Shown: positions 1 through 11,795 of the stretch, one piece after another | Layout of the letters: every line of letters begins with the position of its first letter | How positions within the stretch are numbered: position 1 is the first letter of the stretch | NCBI GenBank assembly: GCA_008973525.1 | Contig: WACJ01000186.1 | Location: 186,001 to 250,000 of the forward strand | Length of the DNA stretch: 64,000 nucleotides | Reading direction: 5' to 3' | From: Stenopsyche tienmushanensis | Taxonomy: Eukaryota; Arthropoda; Insecta; Trichoptera; Stenopsychidae | The notes under the pieces: generated by a model | The model's database searches: none | What the model was told of the DNA's origin: nothing | Seen by the model: the letters and a program-made list of their open reading frames with translations, nothing else | Position numbers and translations under genes: made by a program

Positions 1-2520
1 CATGGCGCAAATATCATGGTATCGCACCCGAAACGGATGATATGCTGAAGCGGCTTAAAAAAAGACGTCCCAGTGCGAGCCGTGGATAAATGACGTTAAA
101 ATGACACATTGAACGATGCTGAGGGTGTTTGTTTGGGAGGCGATATTAAAAATCAATTAATGCCGGCGACGCGATAGGATGAGGCGCGACTAACGCACGG
201 GCAGTTTTATTTGACTTCTGACTTTTGCGCAGACGAAGCAATAATTTGTATGATTCACTTAGCAGGCGCTCAATCATAATTTAATAACTGTGAGAGACCA
301 CAGTGTCGAACACGCTCCCGTCACTCGTTTATTCCGAGAACCGTGTCTAGTCCCTCCCTTCGATCGTATTATCTAAATGTGGGAGGCGGGGGGTATGATG
401 AAATATACTACATTTGCCCTTTGTTCAACGTTGACCTTTTTTATCACGAGCGTGAACAAATGCGAAAAAAGTGAATTTGTACATTCATTTTTCATCCGTT
501 CGCTTCGTCACATTACCTGTGCGACGATGATTCGAATGCGCACAATAAACTGTATAATGGCGTGATTTTCCCCATTGTCCGTATTAGATCGAGAATTATG
601 AAACATTAGCGTTCGTCTATATTCGCATAACTTTCATCGGTCGCGTCGTGGTTACTTTCTCTGCTTTTTGAATTGTTCTTTCGATAAAGCAATCCTTCAC
701 TGATGGTCTCATATTGTACCATCAATGCTAGGATTTTAACACAATTACGGCGGGTGAACTTTCGATTTCGTTTTATTAAGTCGATTTAGTAGTAAGATAG
801 TTCAACAGTCAGCCAGGTCTTAGCATCGGCGACGAGAAGAAAAATGTGCTTTTTTTTCCATCTTCTGTACTTCGCAAATACTTGGTAATAAAATGACATC
901 CCTGGCAATATTTCTGAAGATCATCTCCGTACGATGAACTGATTTCAGAAACATCATTGCTAAACAATATCGACGGACATTGTTTTTCATAGGAGCTTTT
1001 TTGTGATGCTTTTGCACTACGTCCTGAAAGATTAACATAAAGTTGATATGCGTTTTCTTCGTTCTGACCCCATTTTTCAGCACTCGGGGGTGAATTGCGA
1101 ATGCGAAGTAACGATGAGAAAAATGTGTTTTTATTCTTTCAAAAGAGGACGGGAGGATGATAAAATTTATCTCCGGAGAGATCGCGCATTCGGAAACTCG
1201 TGCTTTTGAACTGTTGAATGTCCCGAGACATTATCCGCTTCCACGTGGAGGCGGATTCTCCTCCACGGGAATTGGATGGCATTAATAATTGATATATCTA
1301 AATTGCTGAGTCTGGTCGCGACATATCTGCGGTTCCGAGCGAAGAAGCCGTTCAGAGCGTGTCTTCTTTTTTTATGCCAGAGCGCGGTTTTCCTCTGAAG
1401 TGAGTCGGGCGGGCACAGCGGTAATCGCGCATCGTCAGCTGAGCGGAGTGCAGCATCCGTCTAATGTTGGATCTGACCCACTATTGCCGTCATATGCTTC
1501 TGCTAACCGTGTTAATGCGAAATCATCGCCATTGCACTTAGCCTGCTTCGCTCTCTTATTATATCACTCTTTGCATAACCGGTCACCCGTTCTATTTCTT
1601 TTCTCCTTCGGATTGTTGCGATGCGTATTCTGATTGACATCATAGATCCGGTTCAATATTTTGAAATTTAGACTCCAGCTCAGATTGTGCGTATCAAAAT
1701 GATGCTCCATTCTGAGAGCTCGCACGTCGAAGACAATGGCGTTAAGGACGGAAGCCAGGAGTGGCGGACTGCATCGTGTGCGGAGTGGGCGGAGTCGTCG
1801 TCGGTCGGGTTCCGGTGCAGCAGCTGGGTGTCGCGCGTGGGCCCGAACGGTGTTGGTGGGTCAGGGCTCTATTCTCGTCTTGTCGCTAACCGGCGGTTGC
1901 ATTCTTATTTCGGGTGTGCGGCTGTCGCCGGGAGCCGCTCTCCGCTCTCCGCTCGCCGCCCACCGCCCACCGCACGCCCATCTCCTCTCCACCGTCTAGA
2001 CTCCACACTCTGTTTTACCTCGTTGCGGCTCAATAACGCCGATCGCCCTTCGCCGAAGACGCAGTCCTCCTCGGCTTACGTAAGGCGGCTCCTGTGGGCG
2101 GCCGTCGCCGAGTCGGAGTGACCGCTCCCGTTTTTCATCCGACGTCGACGCGCGTCGATCACTCGAATCGCTGCGAGATGGGATTGATGATCTCGACGTC
2201 AGCCGTCCCATAAATCATTTTTACTCTGCGGTTAATACGATTAGATTTAATGCTTCGCATTTAAAATTCCCACGTCGGAAGACGCCATCGGATAGATTTA
2301 AAACATGCGCGCGCTTCATAAATTTTCGACAATTGTCCATTATACCGGCTTCCCCGTTGAAAAATGTGACGCTTCCGTAGCAAATATGTTTCTATAATCT
2401 CCTCGATTTGTCCGATTTAGAATGTTGCTCATTTATTCTCCGACACGCTCACCTCAGTGGATTGCCGGATGTTGATAATATAAGACCTATTTTGTCAATA
2501 CAACCGCTTCTATAATATAT
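1..2520. other. no recognisable gene; GC-rich patch at 1730-2120
   Basis: Several frames stay open through 1690-2210 because the patch is G+C-rich, but none of the translations shows a domain, signal peptide or splice-supported continuation. I see no transposon ends here. Confidence 0.5.
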
Positions 2521-2544
2521 TAAAATAATTTTATATTTATACCA

Positions 2545-2945
2545 GCGAATACCCGGCATGTGTTACAATGCCATAAGCGCTTAATAATTATTTGAAAAGA
2601 AACACAGTACGTGGTTTATTGCTTCAGGTCACATGTAGCGACTTAGCCCAAACTTCATTTCACCTGATCAATATGCGCCAACATGGTGCATCCATACAAT
2701 ATTTTTACGATGCCTATGTTATTCCCACAAGTGTAAACAGTAAGTTGACAAAGTATTATCGCAGTCGGATGAAAGCTATGGAAGCGCATTAAATACGGAC
2801 AAACAAATATTGATTTTTATATAGTAAAAAGACTATGTCTATGTTACTCGCACAATCCTTAGCAATAAGTGGACGAAGTTTAATCGCAATCCGATGAACG
2901 GTATGGCAGCGTATTACATACGAACAAACAAATTAATTAAACTTG
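2545..2945 (+). repeat. dispersed repeat A, copy 1, with internal partial duplication
   Basis: Positions 2580-2810 closely match the reverse complement of 52577-52900. Shared stretches include TATTTGAAAAGA, ATATGCGCCAACATGGT and AAACAGTAAGTTG. Within this copy, 2818-2937 repeats the module around 2705-2800 (GTTATTCCCACA/GTTACTCGCACA, GCAGTCGGATGAA/GCAATCCGATGAA, ACGGACAAACAAAT/ACGAACAAACAAAT). The class is unknown; the spaced CGATGAA and ATTACATACGAACAAACA words recall non-coding ends of insect Helitrons, but that is only an impression. Confidence 0.7.
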
Positions 2946-4679
2946 ATTTAATATTTGATGAATTATTATGTTTTTGTCTAATGTGTAGTAATAAGTGTGT
3001 TTCTTTTCGAGAAGTTCTCGAAAAATATGCAAAATCGAGAATTCTCATTTCTTGAGAAATTTTCTGATTTCCCGAAAAATTTCAGACATCAAATATTATT
3101 GTATAAAATAAAATTTGTACTAATATTTTTGATGCAAATAAAACCGTTTCCATTTTGAAAATACTGCATCGCATGTGAGTGCGTTTCTGCCAAAATGCAT
3201 TCTGTTAAATATGTAAATAAGTACTAGTCAAGTGGCCAATAGTTAAAATACATAAAATCGTATAAGCATAGTAGTTAATAAACTAAGGATAGGATTATTT
3301 GGATAGGATTTATAGTTCATGAAGCAGAGGTATCTGTGAGTGAGTAGCGCGATATTATCGTTATTTTAAATGATAATTTAATAATTGTTGCAAATTGAAT
3401 TACTCACCCGCGGGCGTCCTTGCACTACTTTATTAATCTCCTCAGTATTTACTCTTTCAAATCCAGGAAATCAGAGTAAACCTGAATCGAGACGATCGAT
3501 CGGAGATATTCATATTTTTTTCTCACAATCTGGATTTGATCCCGTACCTTCAATTACATACTGTTTCAATTACATACTAAGGTAATAATATTTGCGTGTA
3601 ATACTTTATTCTTTTATATACATTTTTTTGTTAATCATAAATTCTTGAGAATTCTCGAGAAATCAGAATCCCTAGTTTTAATGTATGCACGCTTTTATAA
3701 AAGACGCAATCATGTTATGTACGCGCTGATGTAAATATATTTTGATCTAAATATTGATTCAAAAAAGTATCGCAAATAAAAAGATTTATTCTTTTTGAAC
3801 AGTGTCGGACCATTTAAAAACTTTGGAAGCGAACTTCGGAACATTCTTTTTTAGAAACAATGAAATGTATTTGTAAACGAGACGCTTTGAGTACTTATCG
3901 AGGTTCGTTGGAAAGGTTATTCACAAAATTCTTTTTATAAGAACTGAAGACTTGTTGATTTAAATTGATCCATTATTTTTAGACGCGGTTGTTTGAATCC
4001 AGTTTGTGTTTGGAAGCTTTTTTTACTTATTGTAGTTGAGGGTATAATGTCATACCCTCTAAGACCGACGAAGAACCATCAACATTGTATGATTGAGGCC
4101 GGAATGCGAGCAAGGTCACTACATGAATAAAATATACGATGAAGTGTTAAACGTCAATGGATGTTAATGGAGACTTGGAAAATTTAAATTGATAGTCTAG
4201 AAAATTAATCATCACAGAGCCCTTCATCTTTGAAGTCCACGGTAACTATATATATAATAATTCATTTTGCATCAAGTTTTGCTTTTCGTTGAAAATTGGA
4301 TAGTATATTTAATCAAAGTAAGCTCCATCCGCTTCAGTGGTCTTTAGCCAACGAGAAATTGGATTGTTTGGCGATGAAAATAGGAATGCTCATATGGTGA
4401 CTTCATATTTGCTTCCGCGCAAGATTACGCTAAGGAAAGATTATTTAAATGAAGCATCCATACTCTCTATCAATATATTATCCTTCGATACAATTCGAGT
4501 GAGCGATCACAAATGAAACTTGGAATGCATGCCTTCAATATCGAGTGCATTTAATGATATAGACGAGATTGATATAAACTCGTCCTATTAATGGACATTG
4601 AAGAAGCCCTATTCCTGCAGTGAACTGCGCGTGGCTGCATAATGAGTATTTTGTCAGGATAGGCTCACCAAATGAAATA
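2946..4679. other. no gene seen
   Basis: AT-rich sequence. Near-palindromic TTGAGAATTCTCGAGAA occurs near 3644 and related GAGAAGTTCTCGAAAA words near 3010. A weak trace of a mariner C-terminus may exist on the minus strand near 4300-4370 (RWLKTTEADGAYFD) but is too short to call. Confidence 0.4.
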
Positions 4680-5289
4680 TTAACCCTTTGGCGTTCAAGA
4701 ATTTTTCATAAATGTTCCCACACACTCCAAGACATTTTATGCGTATTTTTTAAACAAATGTTTGTAGGGAATAAAATGAAAAAAATGGGGGTTTATGAAT
4801 TTAAAAAAATAGTATTTTGTTATGCAGGACGTTTATTAAGTATATAAGGCATTTAACATGATTTATTATTTTTTTGCAATCATGTAATATATAATATTTT
4901 TTGAAGCAATCTTCAGAATAGAAGTGTTTGTTTCCTTTCGTAAGTATCGCAAAAATATAGCGTTTGCTTTCGTCCTTTTCCAGTTTCACGGTCCGAACGC
5001 ACTATACAGTCTCTATAATTTTTCCCTGGTGTACTATGAATAAATAAAGACTTCCATCTAACCGTTGATCGTGATCAGTTGACGACAGTCGTTCCAATTT
5101 GGACTTCGTAAAATCGCGAATGTTACCAATAATTTTCTATATTCCAGATGACAAATCAATGGTCAGACAATAAGACGGTATTTTTAGAGTATTCACTTGA
5201 TTCTTACATTTAAAAAAATACCAAAATCTTATTTGAAGTTCATAAAAAAACCGGTCACATGTAGTGGCCATAAGAGTTGTAAGGGTTAA
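4680..5289 (-). mobile_element. piggyBac-like element remnant
   Basis: It starts TTAACCCTTTGGCG at 4680 and ends GTAAGGGTTAA at 5289, so both ends carry TTAA and an inverted CCCTT. Between them, on the minus strand at about 5110-4850, lies the cysteine-rich C-terminus of a piggyBac transposase in two frames: YRDCIVRSDRETGKG and YFCDT, then FYSEDCFKKYYILHD. The CFxxYH-type signature is the end of the piggyBac zinc-binding domain. The catalytic DDD core is absent. Confidence 0.7.
4850..5110 (-). pseudogene. piggyBac transposase C-terminal fragment, frameshifted
   Basis: The minus-strand translation gives RLDGSLYLFIVHQGKNYRDC, then after a frameshift KRYIFAILTKGNKHFYSEDC followed by FKKYY. The family normally ends with a C-x2-C ... 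YC-x2-C ... CFxxYH cysteine domain. Here only some of the cysteines remain, so it is decayed. It sits inside the TTAA-bounded remnant. Confidence 0.65.
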
Positions 5290-5604
5290 ATAATGTTGCG
5301 AATCAATCGCTCCATTGTATATTAACTCTTTACGGTCCGTATCCGTGTTTTCGCGCGAAAGCAGGAATATTTAGCAAGAGTCTTTTCCAGTATTTAATCA
5401 TTCGGGTTTAGAAAATCAGAGTAAATCTGCATTGGGATTTTCAATATTTTAAGAAATTACCTTGATGAATTTGATCGAAAATTACTTATCAGTCCATTTG
5501 TTCAATATAAAAAATCACTCGAAGGCCAAAGAATTTTATTTATTTAAGAAAAGATAAAAATACAATTCAAAAATAGATAAATAAAACAATAAAAAATTCA
5601 AATA
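5290..5604. other. spacer with a second piggyBac-like terminus
   Basis: TTAACTCTTTACGGTCCGTA begins at about 5325. Its first 17 bases match, with one difference, the reverse complement of the TTAA-ending terminus at 28332-28348 (TTAACTCTTTGCGGTCC). I found no partner end nearby. Confidence 0.4.
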
Positions 5605-5898
5605 TTATTTTGAAAATATGCCCGAAGTAACATTAACATTAAACATTAGTGTTTCGTCATTTAGTCTGGATCTGATTTTGGTAGCCAGGCAACCTCCTGC
5701 TGAAAATGCACGCTCAGCCTCCACACTCGTTGGAGGTATCGTCATCAGATATTTAAATGCTGGTTCGAATTGATGACCGCGTGAGCCCCCATTTTCGTAT
5801 AACACCATCAATGTGACTGATAAAATTCTTTTCTGCTGAGACACGGACAAAAAATCGTAAAATTCCCGATTTCCCGACAAATTATTTATTTCCGTCAC
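5605..5898 (-). pseudogene. hAT transposase C-terminal dimerisation-domain fragment
   Basis: The 97-residue reading frame contains FKYLMTIPPTSVEAERAFSA and LATKIRSRLNDETLMF, the hAT C-terminal dimerisation motif (normally IPATSVxSERxFS, later RxRL). The N-terminal zinc finger and the catalytic region are missing. The open frame begins just inside a segment shared with 14252-14482, where TEINNLSGNREF is also encoded, so the two loci derive from one element family. A splice-acceptor-like ctgcag precedes this start on the minus strand. Confidence 0.85.
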
Positions 5899-6058
5899 TG
5901 CAGATGAATACTTATATACTATAATACTTTGATGTGATTTGTAATTATATTATGGAGGAATGCAAAAATTCTGAACCCCGTATCTATTATATTTCATATC
6001 AATATACCCATTATTAAAGTCGAGGTGTAGTAAATACATCACCGGTAGGGAAAGGTTA
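5833..6058 (-). repeat. dispersed hAT-associated repeat, copy 1 (inverted relative to 14252)
   Basis: The reverse complement is nearly identical over about 220 bp to 14252-14482 (TTAACCTTTC..TACCGGTGATGTATTTACTACACC through TTGTCGGGAAATCGGGAATTTT). It includes the first 20 or so codons of the hAT fragment. A shorter third relative occurs at about 56393-56480. The segment begins with TTAACC, so a piggyBac-type end adjoining the hAT sequence is possible. Confidence 0.85.
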
Positions 6059-6234
6059 ATATAACAATTTGAAAAACATACATGTACGCTATACATGTAT
6101 ACATAGATTAGACAGTCACTGCTCCTATGCGTCGCCTAAGTTCGCCTATTAGTAATTACGCCACTGTTTCCAAGCGTCCAGATTTCGTCGGGAATGTCTC
6201 GATTTAGTAGCCTTCATCGTATTGGTGAGGTGTA

Positions 6235-6420
6235 CGATTTCTGTTAGATAAAAATTTCAATCCCGGGATTTTCGGGATTACGTTTTCTAATCCCGGGATT
6301 CTTAAGTACCTAAAACTGTCCGGGATCCGGGATCTCGGGATTGGATTCCCTAATCGAGACTGAGTTTTTTTTCCACAATCTGAATTTGAACGCAAACGTT
6401 GATAATTAGAGAGCAGCAAC
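6235..6420. repeat. TCCCGGGATT-rich repeat segment
   Basis: Multiple TCCCGGGATT and TCGGGATT words alternate in both orientations at about 6255-6350. Similar words recur at 14490-14530, next to the second copy of the hAT-associated repeat. Probably part of the same element. Confidence 0.55.
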
Positions 6421-9400
6421 CAAAGCTTAGTCTTTCGTTAACATTATTAAATGGAAATATTTATCGAAGACAACGTTGATGTATCCAAGTGTATGTTGGT
6501 TATGAAATCGATTCCATTGCGATTATGAAAAATGCCTTCGTGCCTTCGGAAATGATTTAGTAGTATAAAAGTAAAGTACTTGTTATGCAGATTATTTTTT
6601 ATATTACACCCGAGGGAGCGGTGTTTGAAAAGCATCGGCGTAGACTAGCAATACCCCAGATGATATTGATGAATGAGCCCGACGTATATTTGACAGTAGT
6701 TTTAATGGCCCAATTATTCAAATTGTTATCGCGCGCTTACCTTTTTTTCCCAGGGTAAAACAAATGGCGCTTTTTTCGTCGTCGTGCTCGTTCATTAGGC
6801 GCGTTTTTAAATCGTCCGCCACTCGAGAGGAGTGCAGATTCGATCCCATCTCGGCCGATATGCAAATCGAGTGCAGGCGGATTTCTATTGCCGCTCCCGT
6901 TAAATTCCAATTGTGCTGAAATGCAATCGACGGCCGCCAGACGGTTCGCGGGGGACCGGGAATGACGCGTTTGCAGGTCATGACACTTTTAAATCGCATC
7001 TCGGCAACAGGTGGCGTACGTGTTTCGTTCCCGCTGGATGATTTTGTCGTACGATATGGACTCGATATTTTTTTAATTGTGCCGCGATAGGTTAAAACGA
7101 CAACTCCTAACGGTCAGATTCGAGAGCTTAACGGTCGAAATTTTGCTCGTATTAATATTTTCTTTTTAAAATGTCGGAACTGAACGTCTAACAACCGCGT
7201 TGAAATGTCAAGACTCAATATTCAATCGCTCAACGTATGAAAAACGGTCATGATATTTTCAATTTGATTTAAAAAGTAATGTACGATAAATAGTACATAT
7301 TATTCACAATTACACATTAAGAATGTAGCAATCAGAATTAAAATGTGAAGTTTGCGGCTATAGACGCGTATGGCCTGTAGGGGATTACGGTAGTTAACCG
7401 ATTAAATAGTTCGCTACGAATGAAAATATTTTTTTTATTATGCACCCCGGGTGAAAATGATGACTAACGTCACGTTAGTATGACATATTTTTTTCAACCC
7501 AATTATTTAATTTAGAGTTGGAGAATTCCCCAGTTCTGATTATTTTCGACAGTTTCTTCTCAATCTAGAACACCCGAATATTAATAATCTTATTCTATGT
7601 ATTCAAGCACAGATTTAGATTACTAGATGTATTCGCGTGAAAAGATTTAGGTCTCTGATAAATGCATCATTAAAGATCGTATTTTTATCTTGTACATTTG
7701 TTCTGTTTCCTCTTGAGCATCCATAAAACTAATATCTTCCTTAGAGAAGACGTAGGCGCAAAAGACAAAGAATGAGGAATAAGAACAACCGTATGATATA
7801 TTTATTAACATTTTTAATCGATTGTCTCGATCCAAACAAGCCTAATCTATTAGTTCTGAAAAATTAAATATTGGAATAGACGAAATGGATGTGATCCTCT
7901 TCTATGAAGGTTTATTGAAGAAGCCATAGCTCTGCAGTTGACCCTTTGAGACTGAAAAATTATATTTTTCAGTCTCAAACAACTTATGTTATGTACTGAT
8001 TCTTAGATATTATAGTAGTCCGTCACCATTACTATAATTATCTAAGACTTTAAGATGCATTTTCGAGCGTTATTACTTTGAAATATGGCAAACTCCTTAT
8101 GGTATTAGTGTTATGATATTTGCCAGATTTGGAATTATCAAGTGGTCATTCACGAAAATTGAAGTTTCTTATTATCCTGATTTGCTGACCAAATACGTCA
8201 GTAGACACATATTTCCGGTGGTAAAATATCGAGTTTTCCCACAGCTTTGTTTCCACAAATTATAAATATGTAATGTACGATTGCGATTAAGTGACCACTC
8301 TTGACGTCATCTTCGCGACGCATACGCATAAATGCATTCGGTTCGCATAATAAAAGCATTAACGTCACATTAACGTCATTCAATAACTGCAACCGGATCG
8401 GAATTTGAAACAATGCAACGGCTGGACGAGAAAATGTCTAAATGTCGAACCTCGAAATAGCATAAATCTTCCCCTATTTCAATAAATGATTTTAAATCTA
8501 TCAACACTTCGGTCTGCTAAATTCATCAGAGGTCATATTTGAATCATTTAAGGATGTTGTTTATTGCGTATTGTAGTTCGATGATGATCGTTTGAGCAGA
8601 ATGATCGAAAACTCGTTTATGTTTCGGATCAATATGTAATACAATAAATAAGTGTCGTTTATATTGATTTCATCATTTTCGTAAATTTAACCTTATGATA
8701 ATTTAAGCAGCTTCGCACGAATATAATAATCGTTTATATAACCAACAATAGTGATAAAAGTCGTATAGTATTGAATCATAGTGGACTATCAGATACGCAG
8801 ATAATTATAAATGTATACTCGGTGTTGAAATGTTACCATTATTGGGGTCATTATCATGTTGATAACGCTCGGAAACTAGTTCTCAATTCTGCGTATGTTA
8901 ACATTAAAGCTACCCTATTATTTTAGTTTCCGAGCGTTCTCGCGGAAACGAACCAAAAAATGAGAGACAAAAATCGTAAAAATCAAAAAGTAATTTCATA
9001 TAAATAAATTAAATACACGGTTTTTAGGATATTTTAAGATGGTGATATCTGTCAATTTTGCCTGAATACTTGCTCTCGATTTTGAGAAAATTACTCCAAA
9101 TACTATCTGTGATTGATTGTAATAATCTATCGCATAACTTCGAAATCGCACAAAAAAAGTCGCACAAAAAGAGATATGGCATTTTATGAAAAATAATAGA
9201 TATTGTTTTTGATTCTGTATATTTTTAAAGACGATGATGATTTAATATGCAAATATATAAACATTTTTGAAACTTAATAATCATAGTCTATCGAAATGCG
9301 CAATGCCTTTGTGTAGAAATGCGAACCGGCATTCGAACGGTTAATGTTTGGTAGTCGATTTTATTGCGCAACTGTTTGCTTGTTAAATCAGGAGGTAATA

Positions 9401-10420
9401 TGCGAATAACAAGGTTACGTGTCCAAGTAGGAAATTCATTTTATATTGCGCCGTTTTCCGATTCCGCTTTGTTGGTATACGATATGTTTATTATTGAAAA
9501 TATCAGCGTGTCGCATCGAGTCGATATTCTCTATGGCTTTTTTGTTGAAACGCAAAACTCTAATTATAATTTTGCGACCCGCTTTTTCCCCGTTGCAGAT
9601 CGAGAGCGGGAATAAACTTTTGTCACGACTCGAATTTCGAAGATTCACCCTGCGCGTCGTCGGGGTGGCGTTGGCCTTTTTTTGGCGCTTTGACTTTACG
9701 TAATTATACGTCGCGGTTAATGAGATTAAAATTTTGAGAGCTCTTATTGGAAATAATCGGATCGGCTTTTTGTCGGAAAGTTCGTAAGATCAGTATCCCG
9801 AAACTCCGCCGCGGAATGAAGTAACTCTCTGCCGCTTTTTGGCGTATCTAAATTACCTGGCAGATATTTTAAGCGATAAAAATTATGAAATCGAATTCGG
9901 TTGATAAAAGCCAGAAGTGATTGGAAAACGTTTAATTTATAATCAGAATTAAAATTCTGCACCCATTGATTGTGTTCGCAAGTCGCGGGGATATAACGTT
10001 TCTTTCTTGATCGCATGGCGTACTTATTACCATTATTTGATTTGATGAAATATTAAAGACGATAATGATTCCAGTATTTATCATTGGTATTTCCATCAGA
10101 AGATTCCTTGGGAGCATTTCCTCGTAGCGTTTTCCCTACGCGTAACATTGTATATTTTATTATTTGGTAAATGATCACGTAAATGCTCTCAATTTGCTGT
10201 GTATGATTATTGCGAGCATACGAGCAAGTTTTAGATGCAACCGTACATTATGAAGGTTATAAAATTACTTTTTCCTTATCAAAAAGATCCCTTCGATACG
10301 TTCACCCGGGTGGCTCACTGGGTTCATATATAATTTGGAAATTATTGCATCGATTAAAATGTTACGCAAAAAGGACCCTTTGTCTTGCATTATGTGATGG
10401 TTGTGCTTGATGTTTTGATA
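6421..10420. other. no gene seen; GC-richer patch 6720-7010; hairpin 8864-8938
   Basis: A less AT-rich block at 6720-7010 keeps several frames open (one of 93 residues on the minus strand) and includes the octamer ATGCAAAT. No protein family is recognisable and a conserved non-coding element is equally plausible. A 15-bp perfect inverted repeat is described separately. Confidence 0.4.
8864..8938. repeat. 15-bp perfect inverted repeat (hairpin)
   Basis: AACGCTCGGAAACTA at 8864-8878 is repeated in inverse orientation as TAGTTTCCGAGCGTT at 8924-8938, with a 45-nt loop. It may be a collapsed MITE or an RNA hairpin; no target duplication was identified. Confidence 0.7.
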
Positions 10421-10422
10421 TA

Positions 10423-10931
10423 CACTCATCCCCCGATTTAGGCGGTACTTTTTTGTGCGGTTTCACTTTAACGCGGTCGAGATTTTTTAATTTTGTTTTG
10501 ATGCGTTTTGTAATGTAAGAATATAGAAGAATTATTTACCAATGGCGTTAGAACCGAAGAAGAATTAGTTGGCCTTATTTTAGTACCCGAAAAGGATCTT
10601 GTAAGTGAGGATGATGAATCTTTCGAACCATCGTTACTTATTGCAAAAAATTTAGATGACGCTCTCAAGCTAGCAAGAAAATTGGAAAACATTGTGTTCA
10701 AAATTGATCTAAACACTGAACGTGCTCTTAATTTCCAAAGAAACCTTCGAAATACTTGTGCACAATACGAAGTAATAATAAAGACCTTACGAAAAATAAA
10801 ACATAATAAAAAATCAAGGATTTTTTAATAAAAAAATCTACTTATGAAAACTTCGCTAATTCCTTTTCTTTTTTTAGGCAGGTTTCTACCTCGTAAATCG
10901 GGTGTCTACCGCATACATCGGGGGATGAGTG
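10423..10931 (+). mobile_element. Tigger/pogo element, internally deleted, with TA target duplication
   Basis: The terminal inverted repeats are CACTCATCCCCCGAT at 10423 and its exact complement ending at 10931. TA dinucleotides flank both sides (10421-10422 and 10932-10933). The 509-bp element retains only the C-terminal coding tail of its transposase. TA duplication, short GC-rich inverted repeats and the acidic C-terminal tail fit pogo/Tigger elements of the Tc1/mariner superfamily. Confidence 0.88.
10514..10828 (+). pseudogene. Tigger/pogo-like transposase C-terminal tail
   Basis: The frame reads EELFTNGVRTEEELVGLILV, an acidic PEKDLVSEDDESFEP and a helical region LDDALKLARKLENIVF that ends with a basic tail (KHNKKSRIF) before TAA at 10826-10828. 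This resembles the end of Tigger transposases after the DDE domain. DNA-binding and catalytic parts are deleted. The assignment depends more on the element's ends and TA sites than on the protein. Confidence 0.6.
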
Positions 10932-11732
10932 TAGATTGAAATTGCTAATCATCGTGTAGTTCCTATACCTCGACAAATGTTTTTTTTTAATTTAGACAAT
11001 TGGTCATTTTGACATTCTGGTTTAGATGTGTGGATTAAAACGTATATAATCTAATAAGTTATATTCTTTAGGGTAATAAGTTATAGTCTTTATATTCTCC
11101 AAGGAATTCACACAAATCCCGTTGGGAAATCCTGTTATAAAGTATGTAGACGCGCTAGTTAAAATTATATTTTTGTTAATAAAAATGTTTCTCTGTATGT
11201 TTTCTATGTAGTATACAGATTTGCATTTTTGTAGTCACTTTTGAAAGTGTTATAGATTAAAAAGAAAACAATTAGTTTTCTGAACAAAAGCCACTGGTCA
11301 GAGTATGCTAAAAATGAAGGCAATAATTGGAGTTCGAGTTCGAGAACCGGCTGCGAACAACGTCGTCGTTATCGTTGGTTTTTGTGTGGAAGCGTCAGAC
11401 GATCGGAAGATGCTGCTCGAACTGCCTCGGATTGAAACGCCATTAGCGGCCTTAATTTCGAGACGCCTTCCGAGCTCCCTGCGAGGATTGCAAAAAAAGC
11501 TGAATGCTTTTTCTCCCGTTGCGCTTTTCCAAGTTTTCTATTCGATATCATCGAGTTTTCTGAGCGAATTGGACGAGTGTCGGGGCTTGGCGAGTCCACT
11601 ACGCAGTTGGAAGTTCGATGTACCTTTTGGAAGCGGCGATGCGCAGTTGGCTCGGCGGGTCAACGATTCGGCCGGATGCATAGGAGATGCACGCGAGACG
11701 TAAACATTAACCCTCTGACGGCGCGCCGTCGA

Positions 11733-11795
11733 GTGCCGCCGCGTGCCGCCGCGTGCTCGCGTGCTGCCGCGTGCCCGCGTGCTCCCGCGTGCGCC
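11733..11795. repeat. degenerate 8-10 bp GC-rich tandem array
   Basis: About seven tandem variants of GCCGCCGCGT / GCTCGCGT / GCCCGCGT follow one another. Just upstream is the perfect palindrome GACGGCGCGCCGTC (11717-11730). It may be promoter-like or a minisatellite. Confidence 0.65.

Noticed and set aside
1687..2211. Overlapping frames of up to 144 codons
   Set aside because: All three readings across this patch are equally open and of biased composition, so no coding claim is supportable.
4300..4370. Trace of a mariner C-terminus (RWLKTTEADGAYFD)
   Set aside because: Only about 14 residues match and no other mariner blocks occur upstream or downstream in order.
11305..11703. A 132-codon plus-strand frame
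   Set aside because: It overlaps minus-strand frames, lies beside a GC-rich array, and no domain is visible.
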